DNA of 64,000 bases from Dipteris shenzhenensis (lineage: Eukaryota > Polypodiophyta > Polypodiopsida > Gleicheniales), in NCBI GenBank assembly GCA_047967505.1, contig CM106540.1. One strand, given 5' to 3'. The notes under the pieces are model-generated. The model saw nothing but the letters and a program-made list of their open reading frames with translations. It was not told the origin of the DNA and ran no database searches. This document shows, one piece after another, positions 31,735-43,620 of this stretch (within the stretch, counting starts at the first letter, position 1; each line of letters begins with the position of its first letter). The position numbers were made by a program, and so were the translations under genes.

Positions 31735-34700
31735 ATGTCGACTAGCAACCTCAATCTGGAGGCATCTGCTAAGTTAGAAAACTCCAATTACGGTACATGG
31801 AAATACCGAATGGAGACCATTCTTGTGCTTCAGGACAAATGGGAGTATGTCGATGGATCTATACCTAGACCATTGGCTGATCCAGCCACTAGTAGCTCTA
31901 CTCCATCTGTTGTCACAGCACCAGCAACAGAATCTACAACGGGATCTACATCTACACAAACAGTTTCCACACCAGTAGTAGATCCTACCATTGCCCGAGC
32001 TCAAGCAGAATGGGATAAGAAAGACAAGTATGCCTATCACCTGATCAAGTAGAATGTGCAAGATGTCATGCTAGGACAGCTCAACACAGTCAAGACATCA
32101 AAAGAAGCATGGGATATGTTGGCAGCTCTCTACGAGTCCAAGAACACACATCCAAGATTCTCACCCTGAGAAACCAGATCAACCAGAGTTTCCGCAATAG
32201 CAGTGAAACCGGTCATGCTTATGTACTCTGCATCAAAGACTGCAACAATCAACTTGCAGCAGTAGGAGAGACTATGAATCCCACAGAAATGGTTCAAGTA
32301 ATCCTAAATGGACTAGGAGAAGGATATGAGAATCTAGTCGAGAGTATTGCCATCCAACGGCAAATTCCAACACTGGAAGAACTTCAGTCAGTTCTACTTG
32401 GTGAAGAACTCAGGACTCAGGCCATTCAAGCACGTAAAGGTCATTCTAATGATCAAGCATTCACAGCTTCAGACAGAAGCAGAGGCAAAGGCAGAAACAG
32501 AGGTAGATCATATCAGAAAAGTGGTCATCATCAACAAAATCAAAGTCAGAATCAGCATCAGCATCAGCATCAGCATCAGCATCATCCTCAGCAACATCAA
32601 AATCAGCAAAGAGGAAATCATTCCAATCGAGGAAGATTCCAAGGACGAGGGAATGCATCCACCAATGTGTCAAACATCCAGTGCAACTACTGTCACAAGT
32701 TTGGACACTATGAAAGAGATTGCCGCAAGAAGTAGTATGACCAAGGCGGTCAATCCAGCAGTAATCGAGGGAATTCCCGAGGAAGAGGAAATCATCGTGG
32801 TGGACATTCTAGTCACAGTCATTTTGCAAATGAACATGGAAATATGTTTCTTGCAAGTGAGGAATTGCATCAGACTGATACAATGCACCTAGACACTGAT
32901 TTCAATCCCAAAGAGGATTTCAGCTATCAAGTCGACCAAGTGGAATAGGATCCTTGGTACATCGATAGCGGTGCATCATCTCATATGACAAATCATCAGG
33001 AATGGTTCACAAAAATGAAGCCATTAGAAGGTCGAAAGAATGTCATCTACACAGCAGACAATACACCGAATCTGGTTCAAGGGACAGGTGTTATCCCTAT
33101 GAACAATTTCACCGGTACAAAAGGATTAGTCAAAGATGTGCTCTATGTTCCGAAACTCAGCAAGAACCTTTTGTCAGTAGGACAAATGACGGAACACAAC
33201 TACAAAGTCATCTTCGACGGTGATGAATGCACTATCAAAGACAAATCCAAAAGAGGTCAGCTAGTAGCAAAAGGTGTCAAGGAAGGATGCTTATACAGGA
33301 TGCTAGCTACAGTACCAGATAAGCATGCCATGTCAGCTTAAATGCAACAGATGCCACTATCTGCAAAATGGCACAAGAGATATGGTCATGTCAACTTCAA
33401 GTACTTGTTAGATCTCAGGAATCAAAATATGGCAATTGGGATTCCGAAGCTACAGTTTCTTGGAAAAGTTTGTGAAGCATGCTACTTCGGCAAACAAAAG
33501 CAGACCAACTTTGTCAGAAGTACCTCTCGTGCACGAGGTATTCTTGATTTGATTCATACAGATGTATGGGGTTATGCCCAGACCCGCAGCATCAATGGTT
33601 CACTTTATTACTTGACCTTCATCGACGACTACAGCAGATATTGTTGGGTCTACTTTCTGAAAGAGAAATCTAAAGTGTTTGCCAGATTTCAAGAATTCAA
33701 AGCCATGGTAGAAAACCAAACAGGCAGAAAGATCAAGGTCATGAGATCAGACAGAGGAGGTGAATACATGTCTTTAGCATTCATGAACTTTTGCAAAAAT
33801 CACGGCATTTGAAGACAATTCACGTGTGCAGATACTCCTCAGCAGAATGCAAGAGCTGAAAGGAAGAATGGGACTTTAGCAGACAGTGCTAGAGCAATGC
33901 TTAGTGAAAAGCATCTTTCAAATCAGTATTGGGCAGAAGCAATAGCTACAGCTAACTACTTGCTTAATCGGCTTCCTACCGAACCGATACAAGGTATGAC
34001 TCCTTATGAAGCATTCACTGGACACAAGCCACGCATTGGGCATCTCTGCATATTTGGTTGCATAGCATATGCCCACATACATGATGATCATCGATGATGA
34101 TCATCGTAGGAAATTGGATGCAAAGTCATGCAAATGCATCATGGTTGGCTACAGTGAAGAAAGCAAAGCATACAAATTGTATGATCCCATCAACCGCAAA
34201 GTCATTATCTCCAGAGATGTAATCTTTGATGAGGAATCAGAATGGAAAACCTCACCTACACAGGAGATAGAAACATCGACTTCACAGTCATCTACAGAAC
34301 AGGTTGATGAAGAAGAGCAAGAATTGCCAGCAACACCCCAAGCAGCGCCATAGCAGCTCAGACGGTCTACTAGGGAAAGCAGACCACCAGCTAGATTGAC
34401 ATATGCTCAGAAAGGCAAAGCAATTCAGGGGGAAACCACCAACTATGCTCTTATGACTACCATCATGGCTACAGAAGAGCCAGTGTACTTCGAAGACGCA
34501 ATAGACAGAATGGCAAACTGCTATGAATGAAGAAATCGATGCTTTGTATAAAAATAACACTTGGGAATTATGCGACCTTCCACCAGGAAAGAAGGCCATA
34601 CCCAACAAATGGGTATACAAAGTGAAGTACAATCCAGATGGTAGTATTCAGAGATACAAAGCCAGATTAGTTGCAAAAGGATTTGCACAACAATATGGTC

Positions 34701-34783
34701 AAGATTATGATGAGACTTATGCTCCAGTAGCAAAGATGGATTCCATACGGTTCTTGATATCACTAGCGACACTCAGTAAATGG
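31735..34783 (+). pseudogene. Copia A gag-protease-integrase-RT (5' part)
   Basis: Starts MSTSNLNLEASAKLENSNYG. The gag domain is followed by a His/Gln repeat (32545-32590) and zinc knuckle CNYCHKFGHYERDC (near 32680-32720). Protease has DSGASSHM (near 32965). Integrase has the HHCC part (WHKRYGH...CEACYFGK), HTDVWG, FIDDYSRY and DRGGEY. RT begins YKARLVAKGF and runs to LATLSKW, where the gag-only element inserted. Breaks: TAG 32050, frameshift near 32145 in a CA run, TAG 32733, TAG 32946, TAA 33339, TGA 33810, a 13-bp tandem duplication at 34081-34106, TAG 34351, and a frameshift near 34510. Confidence 0.9.
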
Positions 34784-35085
34784 TGTTGGGATATCTCAAG
34801 GTGTATGCCTCAGGCACACCTTATGTTTCTATGTGTGAGTGCTAGAGGCACAGTTAGGTGCCCACAAGCACAGTCAGGTGGTGGAAAGCCACATAGGATG
34901 ATTGAGAGAATCTAGGAGCAGATTGAGGAGATGATTGTGGAGCTCTGAAGTCATCAGTGATGTCAGTGAGCATGTATGAGGTGCCTACTTAAGGACCTCA
35001 CTCTTCTTCATTCTACAAGCAAGTAATGCAAATTTTCTGAGTTTGTGTCCACTCTTTTCTTTCCTTTCCTTTCAGTTTACCAACA
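34784..35085 (+). repeat. 5' LTR of the gag-only element
   Basis: 302 bp, TGTTGGGATATCTC...TTTACCAACA. The motif CACAGTTAGGTGCCCACAAG and a nearby near-repeat are internal features. Confidence 0.95.
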
Positions 35086-35097
35086 TGGTATCAGAGC
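35086..35097 (+). other. Primer-binding site of the gag-only element
   Basis: TGGTATCAGAGC directly after the 5' LTR. Confidence 0.95.
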
Positions 35098-35943
35098 CAT
35101 TTGATCCCCCTTGATCCCATTTCTGCCACATCATCATCATCTTCTCCATCTTCTTCTCCACCATCTCTTCCTCTTCTTCCCAAAATTTGCTTAAGCGTGT
35201 TCTCCTCCATTTCTCTGTCATTTCCCACGCCCTTCCTGCTGGAGATCCACCTCAAAAGGGCGAACCCCTGGCTGAGAGGAATTGAAGAAAGCCGTGCCCG
35301 TTTTGTCGCCATTACACGAAAATCGTCGACTCTCTCTTCTGTGTTTTCTCTCAGCACACTTCATCTTTCTCTAATTCCTTTCAGGGGGAGCTAGTCCATA
35401 CCTAGAGCTATCCTGTGCTGAAATCTGAGCAGCAATGGCTGCATATTCAAGGAGAAATCAGTGAAAAACCAGTCGACTTTGAAGGGGCAACCTATGGAGT
35501 TCTGATGCATTTTTTCACCTCTTCTTCCCAGAGGATCTTCTATGGTATAACAGCTCTCTTTTGCCTTAAAAACCCCCTTTTCCTTTGCTTTGAAGAGTGA
35601 GCTACAAGCCCTCCAAGTTCAGCCTTTTGGTTTTGACAGTTTTGGACAAGTTTTTGAAGATGATGCTACATAAAATGCTACTCTAGCAATTCTGAGTTTT
35701 TGAAGTTTTCAATAGCTTCAGTACAAGTGTGGCTTCAGTTTTGTTTTGAATTGCTAGACCTGGTTTTGATTGGAACGTATTCATTTTAGCCACTTCTATG
35801 AAGCATGTAAGAAGAAGCATCATTGATTGAATATTGGTCACTAGTCTTTGCTACATCAAGTGCTCATATTTTGGAAGTCTTTCAGTTATTTTTTGCCTTG
35901 TAAGAGAGATAGACACTGCCCAATATCTGGGTTAGACCCTCTC

Positions 35944-36774
35944 ATGGCTACCCTATTGAATCTAGAGAAGTTCAATGGAAAGGGCTTCCACACATGGCAG
36001 ATGAGGGTGAAATTTGCATTGATGAGGGAGAACTTATGGGGACTTGTCAAACCTACTCCTACCACTTCTTCTACGACCTCGAATGCTGGAGAATCCTCAA
36101 CTCCGACACGACCGGCAAGGGATCTAGCTAGAGAAGAAAAAGCATATGGTATCATTGCTCTTGCTTTAGGAGATGATTATATTCACCATATCTCTAACTT
36201 GGAGTCTCCTTCAGAAGCTTGGCAGAAGCTTGACATGATTTTTGGTGCTAGCTCTCACATCTCTAAATTATCACTGAAAATCTCTTTCTTTGAATTGAAG
36301 ATGGCTAGTGGTACTACTTTAGCAGCTCATGTCAACTATATGTGGAGTCTTATGACTCAATTAGCTTCCATCAACTCTCCTATTACTCTAGATGACGCTA
36401 TGGTAGTGTTACTTAAGAGTATGCCTGAAGATTATGATCACATAGTTAGCACTTTGAAAAATCTTCCTAATCCTAATCTTGAAGGTATTATCTCTACTCT
36501 CCAAGAAGAAGAAAGGCATATGGAGCTCAGGAAAGGCAATGACACTGTTTATGCTGTAAAAGTCTAGAAGGGCAAGTATACCCCTTGCAATCACTGTGGA
36601 AAGACAAATCACCTTTCAAAGGACTGCTTCAAAATTAATCCATGCAAGCACTGTGGCAAGAACAACCATAATGAGAAGTTTTGCAGAGCCAAAGCAAAGA
36701 GAGAAAATGCAAATCTACTTTCAGTTAATGAGCCTCCACAAGATGAGGCATCCTTTGAAGATTATGCTTTTTAA
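35944..36774 (+). pseudogene. gag of the TR-GAG element, one in-frame TAG
   Basis: Starts MATLLNLEKFNGKGFHTWQM. The gag/UBN2-type core includes LESPSEAWQKLDMIFGASS and LLKSMPEDYDHIVSTL. Two CCHC knuckles follow, CNHCGKTNHLSKDC and CKHCGKNNHNEKFC. The frame ends TAA at 36772. A single TAG (36565-36567) separates the core from the knuckles. Gag forms the particle and its knuckles bind RNA, so an active relative could package this RNA. Whether the TAG is a mutation or is read through cannot be told. A diverged relative lies at 62508-62913. Confidence 0.85.
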
Positions 36775-37139
36775 AACATCTCTATGTATGCTCCAGATCT
36801 CTCTTTTTATGTCAAGGTACTCAGCCTGGATAGTCCTCCAAAATGAATGAAAATAAACTATTGTGTTTTGTAAACAACTCTGGTCACCTTATGATGTAGG
36901 CCATGTGTATGTTTTGTTCCATGGTACCTCCTGCAGACATTGTGTGCATGTACATGCAGGGGAGATAACCATTGGAAGGTCTTTTTGTATCCCTTTTGTT
37001 TACCTTACACCCAAGGGAACCCTTGCTAGCATGAGAACCTAGCCATAGATTTATCCTTGACCACCATGAGATGGCATGAGAAACTATGAGACTAGATGTA
37101 TCCTTGACATAGCCTGAGGCATTCCCTTGAGGGGGGGTT

Positions 37140-37440
37140 TGTTGGGATATCTCAAGGTGTATGCCTCAGGCACACCTTATGTTTCTATGTGTGAGTGCTA
37201 GAGGCACAGTTAGGTGCCCACAAGCACAGTTAGGTGGTGGAAAGCCACATAGGATGATTGAGAGAATCTAGGAGCAGATTGAGGAGATGATTGTGGAGCT
37301 CTGAAGTCATCAGTGATGTCAGTGAGCATGTATGAGGTGCCTACTTAAGGACTCACTCTTCTTCATTCTACAAGTAAGTAATGCAAATTTTCTGAGTTTG
37401 TGTCCACTCTTTTCTTTCCTTTCCTTTCAGTTTACCAACA
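37140..37440 (+). repeat. 3' LTR of the gag-only element
   Basis: 301 bp, nearly identical to 34784-35085. Confidence 0.95.
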
Positions 37441-37445
37441 AATGG

Positions 37446-38684
37446 AATGTGTATCAGCTCGATGTCAAGAATGCATTTCTCAATGGTTATCTAGACGAGG
37501 AAGTCTACATGCAACAACCAGCTGGTTATGTTGAACCAGGAAAGAAGAACAAGGTTTGCCATCTCAAGAAAAGTCTCTATGGCTTAAAACAAGCACCTAG
37601 AAGTTGGTACAGCAGAATTGACCAGTATTTTGCTGATCTGGGATACATGAAGTCCAATGCAGATCATACTCTCTACTACAAAGTTCAAGGGGATGACATT
37701 ACTATTGCACTTTTGTACGTACATGATCTGATTGTGATAGGAAGCAAGGATAGCTTCATCAAAAAATTAAAACAAGACTTATCTGTAGAGTTCGACATGA
37801 AAGATCTTGGACTTATGCACTATTGTCTTGGAATTGAGTTCTAGAGAGATTCAGATAGCACATTCATGAGTCAACTCAAGTATGTTGACAGTCTCCTGAA
37901 GAAGTTTCATATGGTAGATTGCATGATTGCAGCCACTCCCATGGAACAGAGTTTCAAACTTACTAAAGATTCAGAAAATCCTACAGTCAATGATAGATAC
38001 TATAGGCAACTCATTGGATCTCTTATATATCTGACAATCACACGGCCAGATATTTGTTATGCAGTAAGATCACTAGCACAATTTATGGCAAATCCAAAAC
38101 AGTCTCACTGGAATGCAGCCAAAAGAGTCTTGAGATACATCAGAGGTACAAGACAGTTTGGGATAGAATACAGAGGAAGTCATCCACGGTTGCATGGATA
38201 CTGTGACAGAGACTATGCTGGAGATCATGAGACCAGGAGATCGACATAGGGATATGCATTTTTCCTTGGTCAAGGTGCTATATCATGGTTGTCAAACAAA
38301 CAACCAACTGTTTCTTTGTCTTCGACTGAAGCAGAATATAGAGCACTCACTACAGGTGCATGTGAGGCTATATGGCTCAGAAGACTATTGTCAGAAACAG
38401 ATTACTTTGATGAGTCAAAGCCAACAACAATATACTGTGATAATCAATCGGCTCAAGCATTGGCCAAAAATCCAGTATATCACTCCAGGACAAAGCACAT
38501 TGATGTCAGAGAGCACTTCATCAGAGAAAGAGTGTTACTTGGTGACATCACACTGCAGCATTGTGATAGCAAAGAGAATGTTGCAGACATCTTTACCAAA
38601 CCACTCGGTAAAGAGCTATTCGAGAAACACCGACTAGCTCTTGGTTTGATGCAGAGGAAGGACATTCCCATTAAAGGGGTGTGA
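37446..38684 (+). pseudogene. Copia A RT-RNase H (3' part)
   Basis: Continues the RT frame with NVYQLDVKNAFLNG, LYGLKQAPRSWY, then YVHD (37716-37727) where copia RT has YVDD. It runs on to RNase H with DRDYAGD, SSTEAEYRAL and the C-terminal HIDVREHFIRERV...ADIFTKPL. TAG codons at 37842 and 38247 interrupt one otherwise continuous frame ending at TGA 38682. The lost catalytic Asp would disable RT even without the stops. Confidence 0.92.
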
Positions 38685-38761
38685 TGGAATGTAATGCTCA
38701 GTCCTTCTTCGATTCCCCAGAATCATCATCTTGAGGGAAGGCCTACTTCATGATGTTGATC

Positions 38762-38772
38762 TTGAGGGAAGA
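38762..38772 (+). other. Polypurine tract of copia A
   Basis: TTGAGGGAAGA directly before the 3' LTR; primes plus-strand DNA synthesis in this family. Confidence 0.7.
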
Positions 38773-39031
38773 TGTTGAGAGTTCACGCTCAACATCACGT
38801 GATCATGTGTGCATAGAACCATCACGTGATCATATATGTGCATAGCACTAACCTTATAGAGTGCTATAAAGGAAAGGGTTAGATCCCCTAAACCTAACCC
38901 TAAAACGGTTTGTATATACTCTATTTTTTCAACTAATTCTAGTGTACAGTTAGTCATTTGTGGTGTGCTCTCTAGCTGTGCCCTCTCTCCTCATCTCCAC
39001 TCTTCTCCTCTCCCCTCTTCATATTTTGTCA
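38773..39031 (+). repeat. 3' LTR of copia A
   Basis: 259 bp matching 28876-29132; contains CACGTG (G-box core) where the 5' LTR has CATGTG. Confidence 0.95.
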
Positions 39032-39330
39032 GGACTCGCCAAAGGAAAAGTTATTGCCAAAGAGGGACTTTATAATGCCAAAGGAGACGTAGCCGCATTC
39101 TCCACCACTTTAGTAGGCGATCCATATGCCAAACAGAATTTGCTCTGTCAAAAATCCAAGGCGGAAGTAACAACACTTTATACAGAGAAGACACTGTGAT
39201 ATCTGAGAGCTTCAAAGGATGGGCTGAAGAGGAAGAAGATTATTTGAATGTTACTCCACATATGAGTCTGGACGATGCAAGGTTTGTTTTTACAGAGATG
39301 CCACAGCCTCGAAAGTCTCTCTATTTGTAG
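39032..39330 (-). pseudogene. LINE ORF2 fragment, 5' half of the split zf-RVT
   Basis: The minus strand reads toward the copia junction as LFLWRV, which continues at 28875 as LLGIFPSG and then the Cys/His knuckle. Upstream minus-strand sequence (WIFDRANSVWHMDRLLKWW-like, WHLCKNKPC) resembles the region between RT and zf-RVT but is frame-broken. The upper limit is uncertain. Confidence 0.6.
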
Positions 39331-39479
39331 AGTTACCTTGCCAGTGCCCTGTGCTGGCTGTATGCTAGCCCATCTACCCATTATATGGGCATGCACTTAG
39401 GCCTATGTAGGCCTTCATAGGAGCCCATGGCCTCATTGGCTGCGTTAATTACAACAAGAATGATGGGCAATTTATTGTC

Positions 39480-42412
39480 CATAAGCCAATTGTACTCTTT
39501 TAAGACCATGCTCAGCATATCTTGTCACAAGACCAGCCCATAAGACCCTATTTTGAACTGGCGTCTCGTCAAGCTTCTTAAAGCAAGCCACATTTGGCAT
39601 ACATATCCTCCAAAGTGATGGCAATAATAGAATCCCTTTCCAGTGCCTTTCTAGCTATCTTAGAGTGTATTTCTCACCCCTTGTCCATAGCTCCTATACT
39701 GCCACAAGCTTTTAAGCTGGAAAATAATATGACAGGATTTGAATATAAATACGCGAGTTGCTTCTACTCAAGACATTCAGCACTTCATCAGCAAGCTCAT
39801 GTTCAGCATATCCTACCATGCAGTCCATGAGACTTCATTTCGAACTATGATCTTGTCAAATGCTTTATGTGGTTCTGCAGGCAAGCCACATTTGGCATTC
39901 ATATCCACCAAGGTGCTGCCAACAACTATCTCTTTTTCCATCCCATTTCTGGAAATCTTAGTGTGTATTTCTTGGCCCTTGTCCATGGTGCCTATGCTGC
40001 CACATGCTTTCAAGATGCAACAAAAGGTGATTGCATCTAGAGAGAGACCCTCCGATTGCACATGTTTGAAGGTTTCCTCACCAAGCGCATGCTTGGCACA
40101 TCCTACAGTCAATGTATTAAATGAGACTACGCCTTGTCAAATGCTTCCTGTGCTTCTCTAAGCAAGCCATATTATGTATACTCCCACACTTACCATACAT
40201 ATTTATAAGGACAGTCCGCACCAACATATCTTGCCCAAATCCAACATCCATAATAGGAGCTTGGATCTTCTACCCTCATCTGGTAGCTTCTATACTGCCA
40301 CAAGCTTTTAATTTGAATATAAATATGCGAGTTGCTTCTACTCAAGACATTCAACGCTTCATCACAGCAAGCTCATGTTCAGCATATCCTGCCATGCAGT
40401 CCATGAGACTTCATTTCGAACTATGATCTTGTCAAATGCTTTATGTGGTTCTGCAAGCAAGCCACATTTGGTATTCTATCCACCAAGGTGCTGCCAACAA
40501 CTATCTCTTTTTCCATCCCATTTCTGGAAATCTCAGTGTGTATTTCTTGGCCCTTGTCCATGGCACCTATGCTGCCACATGCTTTCAAGATGCAACAAAA
40601 GGTGATTGCATCTAGAGAGAGACCCTCCGATTGCACATGTTTGAAGGTTTCCTCACCAAGCGCATGCTTGGCATATCCTACAATCAATGCATTCCATGAG
40701 ACTACGTCTTGTCAAATGCTTCCTGTACTTCTCTAAGCAAGCCATATGTATACTCCCACACTTACCATACATATTTATAAGGGCAGTCCGCACCAACATA
40801 TCTTGCCCAAATCCAACATCCATAATAGCAGCTTGGGTCTTCTACCCCTCGTCTAGGCCTATCAGATTGGCACATGCATCAATAACAATAGAGACAAAGG
40901 TTATGTTTTTTGGCTTAAGGGCCTTACACCAGATGTCATTGAGCAGCTCAAGGTCTGCTTTGAAATGACCATTCTGGGTCCATGATACAATGTCTGATGA
41001 TGCATACTTCTAAACACCCACCATGCATCAGACAGAGTGCCACATTTTGCGTAGATGTGGATAAAGGTACTCCCAACCATCCATCAAACTTATGCCCAGT
41101 ATCAATCATGGCACAATGAACTTACTACCCCGGGCCCTTGAAGGGCTGTTAGGCTGGTGCAAGCATCAAGGGTGCAAGAAAGGTGATATTGTTTGGCTCA
41201 ACACATGTAAGTTGCATCAAGTGCAAGGTATACAGAGCTTCCTGGGGCAATGTCTATTCTGAATAAATGTTGTAATCAGGGCATTCCAAGATACAGTATC
41301 CCTAGAAGGCATAGTGTCAAACACAAGTTTGGCTCACATACATTTCCTCACTTTCCCTCACTTTCCATACATATGGACCAATGCAGTTGCAACAATCACC
41401 TACCAACAATGGTAGCATGGATCAATTTTCCCTTCTCAAGTGCTGACAAGCTTGCACATACATCCAGAGCACATGCTTTGCAATACATATCAAACAATGT
41501 GTTACCATCAAGTATATCTCTTTCAAACCCCTTTCTAGCAATCTCAACATGTATTTCTCATCCCTTGTCTATGGATGCTATGTAGTAGTGGCACGGATCA
41601 GTGGACCTCTACTAAGGCTACCACAGTAGCAAATGCATCCACAATGCAGATGAAGGTTATTTTGTATATCTTAGAACCCTTGACCAAGATAATTTGTATG
41701 GCTTCCTTGCTATGCCTATTCTGAGCACAGGCAATGTGATCATAGAATTCTAGCTACACTAGCAGATGCATCTAATACACAAGTAGAAGCTATCTTGTTT
41801 TTCTAGACTCGTATTTGAATTTCTTCAAACAATTGTAAAGCTTCTTTGCCAAATTCATTCTGCACTAATATAGCAATCATAATACTCCAGGAGTATTTTG
41901 ATGAAAACAGCTTGTGCATACTCTAAGCTTTCACATTTTCCATACATTTCAACAAGAAGGTTACTAAAAAATCTGCTATTTAGATATCCATGCTACTGAT
42001 GCACACGCTCACTCTAAGAACTAAACAAGGATTTCGTCATTCAAGCTTTCAGGATAGCAATCATAATTCCTTGCAAAGACAATCTGATTGTGCCCATCCA
42101 ATATATGTATATGACAAGGGTTTCTAGTTTGTAGCTCCTTAAGCACCTTCTTTGCAACCTTGGACAACTCAAAATTCCTCCGTACTTGTCAAAATCTGAT
42201 TTTGTATCCCTCAACAAATGGATCTCATCATACAAGCTTTCAAGAAGACAGAAGCCTTCATTCCTCACAAGCCCACTCTTCTGGTGCCCATCTAACCTAG
42301 GTGTGGGAAAGCCCCCCCTCATTCCTAGCTCCTCTTCTGCAAGCTTGAAACCATACAAAGTCAACACATGATATAGCTCGTTGCACATATACCTAGAACA
42401 AGAACCACCCAA
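39480..42412 (-). pseudogene. PPR protein gene (PLS type), heavily frameshifted
   Basis: Minus-strand segments in several frames give PPR units. Examples are LVEMYGKCESLEYAQAVF (near 41940), TALINMYGKCGS (near 40780) and two copies of YAKHALGEETFKHVQSEG followed by LSLDAITFCCILKACGSIG and KGQEIHTEISRNGMEKEIV. An upstream segment (42412-42041) may be the N-terminal part (DGHNQIVFARNYDC near 42090). The ILKACGSI..A.DKGQEIH style is typical of the large PPR families of ferns and other early land plants. PPR proteins normally bind organellar RNA for editing or processing. The C-terminal E/DYW region is not seen. A 576-bp tandem duplication (39690-40836) is internal. Confidence 0.8.
39690..40836. 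repeat. 576-bp tandem duplication inside the PPR pseudogene
   Basis: CATGAGACTTCATTTCGAAC and long flanks occur at about 39827 and 40403. Similarity runs from TACTGCCACAAGCTTTTAA (about 39700 and 40290) to about 40260 and 40836. Copies differ by few substitutions and small indels. Confidence 0.85.
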
Positions 42413-42439
42413 GATGTTGATATGGCATGTTAGCCATTT

Positions 42440-43620
42440 TAATACTAATACCTAAATGAAAATTACTATATACTAAATGCAAAGTTCTATATCCCAAACT
42501 CAAATTGCTACATGCTATATACAAAATACTGTGTGCAAAATACAAAATCATACATTCCTAAATGCAAAGTACCATGTGCAAAATGCAAAGTGCTATGTTC
42601 TATATCCCAAACTCAAATTGTTCATGCTATATGCAAAATACTAAGTGCAAAATGCAAAATGATATGAACCCAAGGAAGGGTACGTTCCTTGGTCTTATAA
42701 TTTTTGGAGAGGAAATGTGCCAACTCTCCTCCCACATGAATGTGTGGTTAAGTTTATTTGTTTATGTGTTGGATACAAAGTGCTATGTGCGAAATGCAAA
42801 AATACTAGTTAGTAAATTCTATGTGCTATATGCAAAATACTATGTATAAAATAAAAAATCATACATTTCTAAAAACAAAGTACCATGTGCAAAATGCAAA
42901 ATGCTATGTCCCAAACTCAAATTGCAACATGCTATATGCAAAATACTATGTGCAAAATGCAAATGATATGAACCCAAGGAAGGGCACTTTCCTTGGTCTT
43001 ATAATTTGTGGAGAGGAAATGTGCCGATTCTCCCCCCACACGAATGTGTGGTTAATTTTATTTGTTTATGTGTTGGATACAAAGTGTTATATGCTAAATG
43101 CAAAAATGCTAGTTGCTGAATGATAAGTGCTATTCTTAATGCAAAATGCTACGTACAAAATTCATAGTGCCATATCTTAAATTCAAATTGCTACCATAAA
43201 AATAAAAAGTGATAAATGAAAATGCTATGTCCCAAATTCAAATAGCTACCAAAAAAATGCAAAAAAATATATGTTAATGCAAAATGCGAAATGATATGAA
43301 CCCAAGGAAGGGCACATTTCTTGGTCTTATAATTTTTGGAGAGGGAATGTGTCGACTCTCCCCCCACACAAATGTGTGGTTAAGTTTATTTGTTTATGTG
43401 TTAAATATAAAGCGCTATATGCTAAATGCAAAAATGTTAGTTGCTTAATGATTAAGTGCTAATTCTTAATGCAAAATTTTTTGTACGAAATTCAAAATGC
43501 TTTATCTTAAATTCAAATTGCTACCATATATATAAAAAGTGATAAATGAAAATGCTATATCCCAAATTCAAATAGCTACCAAAAACATGCCAAAAAATAT
43601 ATGTTAAACAGAATCTCCTA
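42440..43620. repeat. Satellite-like array, 304-328 bp units
   Basis: GATATGAACCCAAGGAAGGG occurs at 42661, 42965 and 43293. Each is followed by CTTGGTCTTATAATTT.TGGAGAGG, TTATTTGTTTATGTGTT and many short ATGCAAAATGCTATGTGC-like subrepeats. The Met/Asn/Lys-rich frames over it are by-products. Confidence 0.85.

Larger units (their letters stand above)
34784..37440 (+). mobile_element. Nested gag-only LTR element (TR-GAG type)
   Basis: LTRs 34784-35085 and 37140-37440 differ by two substitutions and one 1-bp indel. Exact target duplication AATGG (34779-34783 and 37441-37445). Primer-binding site 35086 and a G-rich polypurine tract near 37129-37137. The 2.05 kb interior encodes only gag, with no protease, integrase, RT or RNase H. 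Such elements are known in plants as terminal-repeat retrotransposons with a GAG domain and rely on pol from other elements. It inserted into the RT codons of copia A; removing it and one AATGG restores SKWNVYQLDV. Confidence 0.93.
28876..39031 (+). mobile_element. Ty1/copia element A, full length with nested insertion
   Basis: LTRs at 28876-29132 and 38773-39031, primer-binding site 29133, polypurine tract 38762-38772, and exact 5-bp target duplication GGACT (28871-28875 and 39032-39036). The LTRs differ by five substitutions and one 2-bp indel. Internal order is a long leader, gag, protease, integrase, RT, RNase H, the copia order. It sits in a LINE and is interrupted by a gag-only element at 34784-37440. 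Premature stops and frameshifts make it non-autonomous now. Confidence 0.95.

Noticed and set aside
34523-34915. 130-codon frame continuing past the RT into AGGTGTATGCC sequence
   Set aside because: Only 34523-34783 is RT; the rest is the LTR of the inserted gag-only element.
42562-43123. Met/Asn/Lys-rich frames over the satellite
   Set aside because: Translation of tandem units; the frame differs between units.
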